A stretch of 64,000 bases of DNA from JAVVRP01 sp036654655 (GTDB lineage Bacteria > Bacillota > Clostridia > Christensenellales > UBA1242), in the NCBI GenBank assembly GCA_036654655.1, contig JAVVRP010000003.1, positions 1-64,000 on the forward strand, read 5' to 3'. The notes below the pieces were generated by a model. The model worked only from the letters and a program-made list of their open reading frames with translations, searched no databases and was not told the DNA's origin. This document shows positions 7,911 through 15,985 of this stretch, piece by piece (positions within the stretch are counted from its first letter, which is position 1; the number at the start of each line of letters is the position of its first letter). The translations under genes and the position numbers were made by a program.

Positions 7911-8596
7911 ATTTCCATATCCGATTTTGAGTGCATTTTATTGCAACTGATAAAGTCATCAAGTGCATTTATAAATCTTTTATTGTGCAAAATGAAATGT
8001 TTGTAAATATTCTTTGGACTTAGTGCCTTGCAATCATATCTTGTCCAAGCACGATAGAAGTCGTAATCTCTTGCAAGTTTACAAATCACATTGTCTAAAC
8101 TTAATTTAAGCCCGGACAAAAGGATTTGTGGTAAATTATTATCTCTTGCAACATATCTTAGATTTCTACTTAAAGTATTGATGTTCATTCGTGTTCCATC
8201 GTTTTTTAGACAAACAAAGTTTTCATTTAAAAAATCAAAATTTGGATTTTTAGTACTGTTTATCTGTTGTTTGTTTTTTAACTCAATTAACAAGTTTTTA
8301 ATACTTGGCAAGAGTGGTAAAGTTCTTTTGTATTCAGTTAGTTTTGTCATCTCCCAAGCATAAAATGTTTTTTCATTTCGTATTGTAGAAATGGGATAGA
8401 GAGTAATTGTATTGTTGTCAAAATCTACATCTTCCCATTCCAAAGAAATTAGTTCTGCTCGTGAAATTTGATATGTCATTATCAATTTTAGCAATGGTTC
8501 ATATCTATTATTTTGTATTGCTTTTAAAAATCTTTTTACTTGTCTTTCTGTAAAAGTTTCCGTTGGACCATATTGGTCTTTGAATATTGTGTTCAT
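7907..8596 (-). CDS. Integrase-like protein lacking catalytic residues
   Basis: 229 residues. The region FTERQVKRFLKAIQNN, then ISRAELISLEWEDVDFDNNT and YKRTLPLLP aligns with the start of a tyrosine-recombinase catalytic domain, but the key Arg is replaced (ISRAEL for GLRRGEL), no HxxR box exists, and no Tyr follows a GH motif. It is shorter than an integrase and has no N-terminal DNA-binding domains. As first structural gene of the inactive-int/xis/int operon it may be a regulator or recombination directionality partner (inference). ATG 8596 overlaps the stop of an 11-residue leader peptide. Confidence 0.7.
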   Translation of the reverse strand: MNTIFKDQYGPTETFTERQVKRFLKAIQNNRYEPLLKLIMTYQISRAELISLEWEDVDFDNNTITLYPISTIRNEKTFYAWEMTKLTEYKRTLPLLPSIKNLLIELKNKQQINSTKNPNFDFLNENFVCLKNDGTRMNINTLSRNLRYVARDNNLPQILLSGLKLSLDNVICKLARDYDFYRAWTRYDCKALSPKNIYKHFILHNKRFINALDDFISCNKMHSKSDMEM

Positions 8597-8628
8597 TTTT
8601 TAAGTTCCTTTTGGTTTATTTTTTTCAT
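8593..8628 (-). CDS. 11-residue leader peptide of the integrase operon
   Basis: ATG 8628 follows AAAGGAG by nine bases and encodes MKKINQKELKK. Its TGA stop overlaps the ATG of the next gene (ATGA), so it couples translation into the operon. No homology can be claimed for so short a peptide; the ribosome site and overlap are the evidence. Confidence 0.55.
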   Translation of the reverse strand: MKKINQKELKK

Positions 8629-8699
8629 ATCTAAAATTCTCCTTTCTATTTTGATGTTGTCATAGTCTAATCGCATAGAGCCATTAGCATTCGGCAATA

Positions 8700-8844
8700 A
8701 CGCTTACTTTTAGCGTGTGGTTACCACAATTAATAAGAGTTGGGTATCCCAACAGCTTCTAGAAAAGACGAGCAAACTATCAAATTGCCAGTGTTTCTCT
8801 AAAAGCCCTTTGAAATAGGGCTTTTAGGGGAACTAATTGGCAAT
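8700..8844 (-). promoter_or_regulatory. Hairpin-rich leader upstream of the integrase operon
   Basis: Four inverted repeats in a row: ACGCT/AGCGT (8700-8716), GTGGT-T-ACCAC (8717-8727), GTTGGG-TAT-CCCAAC (8739-8753) and a long stem with CTAAAAGCCCT/AGGGCTTTTAG (8799-8827) inside ATTGCCA/TGGCAAT (8784-8790/8838-8844). No T-tract follows on either strand, so the large one is not a terminator. It could be a structured 5' leader that controls the integrase operon, or the transfer origin next to the relaxase gene. Confidence 0.5.
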
Positions 8845-8886
8845 AAAGTTTCTCGCTTATCCTGTTTTCTTTAAATCTCTACATTT

Positions 8887-10083
8887 TTACATTTCAAAGT
8901 CACTTTCAGACTGCTGGGCTAAATTTTTGTATCTTATTTCTTCGAGCTTGTCCATATAGTCCTGAAATGCTTTTATGGTTTCATAAGCAAACTTATCAGC
9001 AAGGTAAAAGCATTCTTTTACTTCACTCCAAAGTTTATTTTTCTGTTGTATTTTTTCTCTTTTATATTTTGCATTTAGCGTTAGTCTTTGGTCGTCAGAA
9101 TTTTTAATTTGCTCGGCATAATCAATCACAATATTTCCAAGCCTTCGATAAATATCTTGCATATATTTCTTTTCAAAAGTATATGGCTTTTTGCAGTGAT
9201 TTCTTCTGCAATAGCTTTCAAACATTTCATCTTTGTATTTTGCAAGATTTATAAAGTCTTCTTTTGCGTTCTTTGCTGGTTAAGATTTATTTATCAGATA
9301 ATTTGTTAGGCTATCAATCTCTGGTTTCAAAAATTGCATATTAAAACTTGAATAAGCAAGACTTCCATTTGTTGGAAATTTGTTTGCAAGTGCTAAAAGT
9401 TTGTTGTTTATAATTCGTCCAGAGTTCTCTCTTAATTGCTCTTTGGCATAATCCTGTAATTGTCTTCGAGCAAGTATTTCTCGTGCCTTAAAATCGGTAA
9501 CAGCAAGCTCTATTTTTGGCTTATAGTTTAATATTGCAACCTTTGATAGTTTACCTATTGAAAATTGTTTTCCTTTTTTATTTGGTCTAATTCTTTGTGG
9601 CTTTTTTTCAAAAAATGAAATGTGAATATGTCTATTGTCAGTGTTTTCGTGGAGTCCAGCAAACCATTCAATATTGTCTGGATTTAGTCCACAACTTTTT
9701 AAGAATTTTGAAAATTCATTTTTCATTAAGTTGTATGCTTGGTCATAATTATCGCACCATTTCTTTCCAAAGTCTGTTGCAAAAGTAATCAAGCAATCCC
9801 ATATAACTGACTTGGTTTCTCGCAAGTTTTCTCTCAAAGTTTTTCTATTTTCACTACTTAAAACACCATTTTGATTAAACACTCCACGAGATTTTTCTCG
9901 GCTTCCCATATACTCAACATAGTCAAGTTTTTTCATTTCATCAATACCAGTCATAACATAGTTAAGATAGTCTTTTGCTTTGTTGGAAGAATAGTATTTT
10001 CGTTTTTCTTGATATTCTTCATTTCCAAAATCTGCATTATAAAAGGTCACAAAGAAATTAACATTATTTACTTTATTTATCAA
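8887..10083 (-). pseudogene. MobL/MobP-type relaxase interrupted by TAA
   Basis: The N-terminal 267 residues contain FAGLHENTDNRHIHISFFE, the three-His relaxase motif (HxxxDxxHxH), after an N-terminal NFFVTFYNADFG. A TAA (9282-9280) follows NYLINKS. The same frame stays open for another 130 codons (PAKNAKEDFINLAKYKDEMF...), ending near 8887, so the original protein was ~398 residues. The relaxase would nick oriT and lead the strand to a recipient. The N-terminal catalytic part is intact, so a shortened enzyme may still work. The TTG start at 10083 overlaps the MobC-like gene's end. Confidence 0.75.
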
Positions 10084-10513
10084 TTTCGTTCATCACTTTT
10101 AATCTTTCGAGTGGAAGATTAAACAATCCGACTTTCAAATCATTGCTACATTCTTTATTGCAATCGCTGTTGTATATAATATTTGAAATGTAGTTAAGCA
10201 TTTTCTCCATTAGTTTGCTGTCCGTCTTTTGTTCATAGTGATTTATGTCAACATTTCCTTTGATGTCAAATAATTTTGTTTTAATGTCTTTTAATAATTC
10301 CTTAATCTCATTTAAATTTAATCTTTGGTCTATCTCATTATCTCCTATCAACTTTTCTGCACCTGAGATAACACAAAATCTAATAAAGTCTGAAACATTG
10401 TCAAAGCCAGCTTTATTTTTCTCATAAACTTTGTCTAACAAATCTTTATCTTCTTGTTTATAAATTCGCAGTGTGAATTGGTCCTTTAATTCTTGCTTTA
10501 ATATTTTTGGCAT
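10073..10513 (-). CDS. MobC-like relaxosome accessory protein
   Basis: 146 residues. The N-terminus DQFTLRIYKQEDKDLLDKVY followed by FDNVSDFIRFCVISGAE resembles ribbon-helix-helix mobilization proteins that bind oriT beside the relaxase; the remainder is helical and Lys/Asn-rich. GAGGAG precedes ATG 10513 by eight bases. Its end overlaps the relaxase start by 11 nt, the usual mobC-relaxase arrangement. Assignment rests on the N-terminal pattern and the context. Confidence 0.65.
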   Translation of the reverse strand: MPKILKQELKDQFTLRIYKQEDKDLLDKVYEKNKAGFDNVSDFIRFCVISGAEKLIGDNEIDQRLNLNEIKELLKDIKTKLFDIKGNVDINHYEQKTDSKLMEKMLNYISNIIYNSDCNKECSNDLKVGLFNLPLERLKVMNEIDK

Positions 10514-10554
10514 TTAATTTTCTCCTCGTCATAATAATTTGTCCTCTCTATGTT

Positions 10555-10591
10555 TAATAAAAAGAATCGGAAGGTGAGATTTTAACCTTCC
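10555..10591 (-). terminator. Terminator after the 76-residue gene
   Basis: GGAAGGT (10569-10575) pairs with ACCTTCC (10585-10591) and is followed on the minus strand by a T-rich tail. It lies 19 bp after the stop of the small gene and upstream of mobC. Confidence 0.65.
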
Positions 10592-10609
10592 AATCCAATT
10601 TAATTTTTA

Positions 10610-10840
10610 CTATTTTATGTACTTGTTTAAATCAAGATATTTTGTATCAATCAAATACTTTAACAAGTGTTTAATTCGCTTTTCGGCTTTTTCTTCATCT
10701 GTAAAATAATCTTCACACACAATGTTCATAAATTCATCATAAGTTTTCACATTGTTAGATTTAAAACCATATTCAATAGTTTCTAATCCAGCACCACATT
10801 CAATATGCATTGTAATGTCGCCTATAGCATAATCTTTCAT
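10610..10840 (-). CDS. Small hypothetical protein
   Basis: 76 residues, acidic N-terminal half (ITMHIECGAGLETIEYGFKS) and a Lys/Glu-rich helical C-terminus (DEEKAEKRIKHLLKYLIDTK). I do not recognise the family. A strong ribosome site (GGGGG, 7 bp before ATG 10840) and its own terminator support it as a real gene. It lies between the mobilization genes and the sigma-like gene. Confidence 0.6.
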   Translation of the reverse strand: MKDYAIGDITMHIECGAGLETIEYGFKSNNVKTYDEFMNIVCEDYFTDEEKAEKRIKHLLKYLIDTKYLDLNKYIK

Positions 10841-10993
10841 ATTTAACCCCCTGTGTTAGATTTTTGTTTTTCCATATCTCTTTTTTATATCCTTTTCTAT
10901 ACTAAATAAAAATACTGTTTTAGGATTTGTTAACCACCTCCTCGTGATAGATTTCTCTCTCTTCAATTAAAGGGGCAATGTTTGTTTTGTAAA

Positions 10994-11020
10994 CACAAAA
11001 AAAACTGCTGGCTGGCAGTT
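10994..11020 (-). terminator. Terminator of the sigma-like gene
   Basis: AACTGC (11015-11020, minus sense) pairs with GCAGTT (11003-11008), followed on the minus strand by a run of about eight T. It lies 108 bp after the stop at 11128. The 10841-10993 stretch between this and the small gene shows no gene. Confidence 0.8.
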
Positions 11021-11127
11021 CGGTCATTAAAATATATATGTCCCTCTATAAATATAAAAATAAATGGCAAAAATCAGGGGTAAATTAAGTTTTTTATAAA
11101 AGATTTTTTTAAATATTTAATATTTCT

Positions 11128-11874
11128 TTATTTTTGTCTAAATGGCTCAAGAAAATCGCCAACAACATTCAACATATCTGCAACAGAATACTCTTGCCCA
11201 AATAGCTTAAACTTTTGTTCTTTCAATGTTTTAATAGGGTTATCGTTGATGTCTAACTGCTTTTCTTTCTTTTGAATTGTTTTAATTTCATCAAATACTT
11301 TTATCATATTATCTACTGATATAAGTGAAGCCAAGTTTTGTGTTTGTTGCATTTGTTTAATCCTTTGTGTGGCAATTATCTGACTTTCTTTTTGCAAATA
11401 TTCTCTAAAATATTTGAAATAGTATGTTTCTTGGAATTCTTTATCCATACCCAATACCACTTTTAAATCTGCCATCGCAGTTCGGTAATTATCGGTTATG
11501 CTTTGATTCGAGCAATTTAACGCTTTCGCTATTGCATTGAATTTCAAACTTTGTTTAAATCTCATATAAACAATTTTCTTATACTTTTCATTTTTCATTT
11601 TTTTAATAATTCGCCAAATAACTTTGTAAAGATGTTTTTTCATTGGCTCGTAATCTGTGTCGTCAGGTTCGTCAAAAATTTTTACTCCAAGATTATCAGC
11701 ATAAGAACCATAGGCAGAAAAGAACGTCGAATATCTTAAAGCATCTTGTTTATATTCTTCTTTGATTTCATTATCAATGTTGTCTATGGCTTCTTTCATT
11801 GCAAGAGTAGGAACTTTAAAAGTTCTAACTTTACCAAAATCATCTTTAATATCTACATAATATTTTTCTTCCAT
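11128..11874 (-). CDS. Sigma-70 region 4-like regulatory protein
   Basis: 248 residues. The middle (~95-140) reads KYKKIVYMRFKQSLKFNAIA, then KALNCSNQSITDNYRTAMAD: an MRF[K]xxxSxxxIAxxLxxS helix-turn-helix like region 4 of sigma factors. There is no region 2, so it is more likely an element-specific regulator than a full sigma factor. The C-terminal ~100 residues are of unknown type (coiled Gln/Lys-rich, ending ADMLNVVGDFLEPFRQK). AAGGAG precedes ATG 11874. A palindromic site overlaps its likely promoter. Confidence 0.6.
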   Translation of the reverse strand: MEEKYYVDIKDDFGKVRTFKVPTLAMKEAIDNIDNEIKEEYKQDALRYSTFFSAYGSYADNLGVKIFDEPDDTDYEPMKKHLYKVIWRIIKKMKNEKYKKIVYMRFKQSLKFNAIAKALNCSNQSITDNYRTAMADLKVVLGMDKEFQETYYFKYFREYLQKESQIIATQRIKQMQQTQNLASLISVDNMIKVFDEIKTIQKKEKQLDINDNPIKTLKEQKFKLFGQEYSVADMLNVVGDFLEPFRQK

Positions 11875-11920
11875 ATTGCACTCCTTTTTTGTTGTAGAGT
11901 AGCAACTTTATCTACTTTCA

Positions 11921-11940
11921 ATTTTATCATATGATAAAAT
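11921..11940 (-). promoter_or_regulatory. 20-bp palindromic operator over an extended -10
   Basis: A perfect palindrome with half-site ATTTTATCAT, 47 bp upstream of ATG 11874. On the minus strand its right half reads TGATAAAAT, an extended -10 element. This placement fits an operator that controls the sigma-like gene, perhaps by autoregulation. Confidence 0.55.
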
Positions 11941-12415
11941 ATCTTGTATTATTTTGTCGCTACACATATTGTCGAACTTTGGCTTGTTTTAGATTACCAG
12001 ATCACTTATCCACAAAATGGATATAAATAATTTCAAATAAAAAGAGCCCAGTTCTCCAATTGTGATACTTCTGGTGTGGTATCAAATCGGAGCTCTAGGC
12101 TCTCACAGATTTTATATTAAATTGTATTTGCATTTTAGAACATTTGTTCCGTTTTGTCAATAAACTTTGATAAATATTTAAAACCCTATAACCAAAATCC
12201 GTTTTTCCGGATTTAAAAACACCCACCAAAAGGTGAATGCTAAATATATTTATTCCTTTTCTTTTATCTCAAAAAGAGAGGCAATGAGTATTTGGATAAA
12301 ATTTTAACCGAGAATCGAATAATATTAGATAATTTATTTTGTACGACATGACAAGCATTTTGAAAAATTTTTTATACTTCATTTTACTAGTTATCAACCA
12401 ACTATCCTGAAATTC
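11941..12415. other. Gene-free region between regulator and defence operon
   Basis: No credible coding frame. Holds the structured terminator at 12043-12103, a short hairpin AAATCCG/CGGATTT (near 12197-12217), CACC/GGTG (near 12222-12235) and one DnaA-box-like TTATCCACA (12006-12014). Confidence 0.55.
12043..12103 (-). terminator. Long structured terminator of the defence operon
   Basis: AGAGCC (12043-12048) pairs with GGCTCT (12098-12103). Inside, TCTCC pairs with GGAG(A) and TGATAC with GTATCA, so the 61-nt hairpin is interrupted but long. On the minus strand the stem runs into TTTTTATTT. It lies ~310 bp after the last gene of the operon. Confidence 0.6.
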
Positions 12416-13015
12416 TCATTTTGAAAAGTTAAGAACAATATGAAAAACATTAAAATCTTTACCGTTATTGTCAAGCTCTATGGAGTGGGAAACATAATTA
12501 AAATTATAATATTGGGATTTGTCTTCAAAATTAAATGTAGAGGATAAAAGAGTATATAGTTTATTAAAATCACCACTTTCAACAAAAGACAGCATGCCTG
12601 AATATCCGTATGATAGAGGATATTTATTATTTTTAAATCTATCCAACCCATTATTAATATATTCACTGTTGATATGAGAATTGCATATTTCGTTTTTTAA
12701 AAATCTTTTGCATTCAATTGTGATTCCCAAATCTGATATAGTATCTAAAAAAACCGTGATATCAGTTCTACCCAAAGTTTTTCCACTTTCGTCATCAGCT
12801 GATTCGTATTGAGAAAATACATAATTAAAATTAAATTGTGCTTTGTTTTTTCTAATTTCTTGTAATAATTTGTTTCTTCTTTGATCTTCTCCGCATACTG
12901 AACTTCCTTTGTTTATGGACATTTTAGTATAAGATAATATAATCAATTTTATTAACCTATCAATAAAATTACTTATTATATCTTTTTGAATATTGGTATC
13001 AATATTGTTAATCAT
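12416..13015 (-). CDS. Small PD-(D/E)XK nuclease-like subunit
   Basis: 199 residues. GRTDITVFLDTI and then ITIECKRF give D85 and E101-x-K103, the spacing and strand context of a PD-(D/E)XK nuclease core; an acidic helix (CGEDQRRNKLLQEIR) precedes and YINNGLDRFKNNKYPLSYGY follows, both usual around this fold. AGGAGG five bases before ATG 13015 is the best ribosome site in the operon, and the gene overlaps the upstream methyltransferase by 8 nt. Its likely role is DNA cleavage in the operon's restriction or defence function. Not matched to a named enzyme. Confidence 0.6.
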   Translation of the reverse strand: MINNIDTNIQKDIISNFIDRLIKLIILSYTKMSINKGSSVCGEDQRRNKLLQEIRKNKAQFNFNYVFSQYESADDESGKTLGRTDITVFLDTISDLGITIECKRFLKNEICNSHINSEYINNGLDRFKNNKYPLSYGYSGMLSFVESGDFNKLYTLLSSTFNFEDKSQYYNFNYVSHSIELDNNGKDFNVFHIVLNFSK

Positions 13016-15959
13016 TATTTCCTCCTATTAAAAGGAGTTTTTCTATCTTTTTAAAATCCAAATAAGCTATTGCTGTTTGCCAGTTAATATCCTTTTTACT
13101 TTTAATAATAAACAAACCATCTTTAAATGTCCCTATAAAATTTTTTCTTAATGCTACCTTGTTAAAAATTTCATTTACGGAACTATATTCGTAAGTTTTT
13201 AAAATCAAATTGACAATTTGCGATACATTAGATGGTGTCGCTTTTTTAGTTATTTCAAAAAATAGTATTCTAAAAAATTTACTATCTTCATAACTTTTAT
13301 AAACATTGTAATTGTATGGAATAAAATCTTTTAATAATGAATCAAGCATTTTGTAATACTGTTTATATGAATTTGAACTTAAATTTGTAAATTTTTTTGA
13401 TTTTAATAAATATTTCAATGTAAAATCAATGATTGAAATATCCAAATCTCTCAAATTGTATAGTTGATTAATATATTTATTAAGAACAAATACTAAATTT
13501 TTGTATACTTCCATTGTTTGGTAATTATCATGAAATATGCTTACTTGTTGTTTTTCTTTATTTTGCAATTCCTCAATGGTACAACCGTTTGTTATAGTAT
13601 GAATATCTTTAACCGTATTCACAATTTTATTAAATAAAGTTTTGTTATAATTCGGGATAGGAAAATCTTTTATACTATCCAATCTTATTTCTGGTTGAGA
13701 TGTTTTGTTGTAAGAAGGAGACATGTGAAACTGGTAATAATTATAAAAGTCGGAATTCAATATTCCTTCTAAAAACAATAGTTCGTCAACTTTTTCTTCT
13801 GAAAAAATAGAGTAAAAATCGTTTTTATAAAAAAGCACTTTATCTATAAACGCACTTTCAGGTTGCTTGTTTCTGATCGATCTTTTTATCAAAATTTTAT
13901 TTTTGCATACATATTGTTTTTCATTATGTGATCTTTCAAAACTATTTAATGTGTTTTGTGGCAATACGTTATAATTAATTTGAAAATTTGTAAAATTATC
14001 ACTATCTACATACTTCATATTTATAAATTTGTTATTTTCTTTTTTTCCAACTGAACAACCTTGAGATATGTTTAAATCATTCTCTTTTAAGTACAGTTCT
14101 AAATTAGCACAGTTCTCTTTTACAAAATTAATTAACTCGAAATCCAAACTAGAACCTTCGTGTAAAATTTTCCATATATAATCATATTTTTTCATGATTC
14201 TTATGCCTATCTGTTGTGCATTGGATTTATCAAAACATATTTTATTTTGTATAGCATTAATGAAGTCTTTTTCGACATTAACATAATCACATATTGTTAT
14301 GTCATTATTTTTTAATTTAAATGTAATGACAGAGCAAGGATATTTTGCGTTTTGAAATAATCCCGCCCTTAGTTTTTGAAGATTCAATATTTCAATTACA
14401 GAAAAAACATTTAAAATACATTTTCGAAATTTTACCGCTAATGAGTTATATAAAATACCGTTTGAAATAAGAATACTGGCGATGCCATTTTCAGATAAAA
14501 AGTCTTTGGTTCTTACGATAAAAGACTGACATAATTGAGAGTCTGAAATTACACTATTGTAATTGTCTTTTATATAATTTTCACATGCTATAGTAGAAAC
14601 ACTGCTCCAAGGAGGATTACCAATTACTAAGTCAAATTTGATGTTTTTTAATAAATCATTATTGAAATAATCACTTAACAATAAATTATTACTTAAATCT
14701 GGGAATTGAATTTGATTTTTTTCAATATCTTTAGGATTAAAACAATCCAAAAGCGCAATATACAAACTCAATTTTGTAATTTTAAGAGCCTGTTCGTTTA
14801 TATCCACCCCATAAATACAATTTTTTAATAAATTAATCAAATCACTATGTGTATACGACTTGTATAATGCAACCAACTTTTTAAAACTTGAAACAAGAAA
14901 TACCCCAGAACCACAAGATGGGTCCAAAATTTTATAATTCTGACGCAATATCCTTTCATTTATATTCTCCACAATTGCATTTGCTAAAAAGTATGGAGTA
15001 TAAAAAGCTCCCTTTTCTTTTTTTTCTATAACATTTTCTTCCAATAAAAATAATTCATATATATTGCTTATTAGCTCAATAGGGATAATACTGAAATCAT
15101 AGCCACAAAAACTTAATTGTCCACTTTCTAAGTCTGTTCCGCTTAAAAAATCTAAAATAGTATTAATCTCATAAACTTTTAAAGGTAAATCTTCTTTTGT
15201 ATAAAAGATGTTTCCATTGAATTTTTCTTCTAAGTATTTAAATAACAATTCAATATTATCTGATTTTAGCGCTTCGCAATAATTATTTACTTTAAACTTT
15301 TTAAATGTATTAATTGTTAAAATTTTTCTATCTTCAAGATATTTTATAAAAATCGATTTCGATAATATATTATGTGCTTTATTAAATGAAGTTCCTTTAC
15401 TTAATAATAATTTCAAGGATGCTCGAATATTTCTTAATAATTTTTGGTCAACCCTATCAGAAAATTTAATAAATCGCTCACAGGCATCTATATATTTGCC
15501 ATTAATTAAATTATCATATTTTAGTAAACCAAAATCAAATTTTCCGTGTTTATGTAATGAATTTAGACTTTTTTGAGTTTTTTGAACACTGTAATTATTG
15601 TTTAATATAATATCTGTAGGTGTAATAAATAGTGAAATAGGAATATTATTTTTATTCCATAAAACTCTTCGCAACTCTTGAATCCTTCCGAAATCACTTT
15701 TGTCTAAAATTTTAATACCTAATATTGGAATTTTATTAATTTCACCTTCTTTAGGAATAGAAGCAATAGCATCAAAAATGTCATCTTTGTATAATATTTC
15801 AACATCGTCCTTACTTGTTAGATTAAATAATTCTAATATGCCACTTAATCTTTTATCTATTTCTAATTCAAGTATATTTTTGAGTTCATGTTTTATATCA
15901 TCTAAAGAGTTTCGATTATTACATTGAATTTTTGTATCTCTGTGATCACGTCTATTCAT
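13008..15959 (-). CDS. N6-adenine DNA methyltransferase, type IIG/HsdM-like (first of two)
   Basis: About 983 residues. An N-terminal domain with a phrase typical of nuclease-like N-termini of this group (RRVLWNKNNIPISLFITPTD) is followed by a helical domain, then AFYTPYFLA, SAM-binding motif I LDPSCGSGVFL (~346) and catalytic motif IV NPPW (~448, in FDLVIGNPPW), characteristic of gamma-class adenine methyltransferases. The C-terminal ~400 residues would be target recognition (DFPIPNYNKTLF). Start chosen at ATG 15959, six bases after GAGGAG; an ATG at 15983 lacks one. Methylates adenine using SAM; target sequence unknown. Confidence 0.85.
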   Translation of the reverse strand: MNRRDHRDTKIQCNNRNSLDDIKHELKNILELEIDKRLSGILELFNLTSKDDVEILYKDDIFDAIASIPKEGEINKIPILGIKILDKSDFGRIQELRRVLWNKNNIPISLFITPTDIILNNNYSVQKTQKSLNSLHKHGKFDFGLLKYDNLINGKYIDACERFIKFSDRVDQKLLRNIRASLKLLLSKGTSFNKAHNILSKSIFIKYLEDRKILTINTFKKFKVNNYCEALKSDNIELLFKYLEEKFNGNIFYTKEDLPLKVYEINTILDFLSGTDLESGQLSFCGYDFSIIPIELISNIYELFLLEENVIEKKEKGAFYTPYFLANAIVENINERILRQNYKILDPSCGSGVFLVSSFKKLVALYKSYTHSDLINLLKNCIYGVDINEQALKITKLSLYIALLDCFNPKDIEKNQIQFPDLSNNLLLSDYFNNDLLKNIKFDLVIGNPPWSSVSTIACENYIKDNYNSVISDSQLCQSFIVRTKDFLSENGIASILISNGILYNSLAVKFRKCILNVFSVIEILNLQKLRAGLFQNAKYPCSVITFKLKNNDITICDYVNVEKDFINAIQNKICFDKSNAQQIGIRIMKKYDYIWKILHEGSSLDFELINFVKENCANLELYLKENDLNISQGCSVGKKENNKFINMKYVDSDNFTNFQINYNVLPQNTLNSFERSHNEKQYVCKNKILIKRSIRNKQPESAFIDKVLFYKNDFYSIFSEEKVDELLFLEGILNSDFYNYYQFHMSPSYNKTSQPEIRLDSIKDFPIPNYNKTLFNKIVNTVKDIHTITNGCTIEELQNKEKQQVSIFHDNYQTMEVYKNLVFVLNKYINQLYNLRDLDISIIDFTLKYLLKSKKFTNLSSNSYKQYYKMLDSLLKDFIPYNYNVYKSYEDSKFFRILFFEITKKATPSNVSQIVNLILKTYEYSSVNEIFNKVALRKNFIGTFKDGLFIIKSKKDINWQTAIAYLDFKKIEKLLLIGGNND

Positions 15960-15985
15960 TATATCTCCTCTATTTGCCATCACGA

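Noticed and set aside
8784..8844. Rho-independent terminator
   Set aside because: A long perfect stem but no T-tract on either strand.
11128..11874. Full sigma factor
   Set aside because: Only a region 4-like helix-turn-helix is visible; region 2 is absent.
12006..12014. Replication origin at a DnaA box (TTATCCACA)
   Set aside because: Single box with no cluster, no dnaA/repA and no iteron set nearby.
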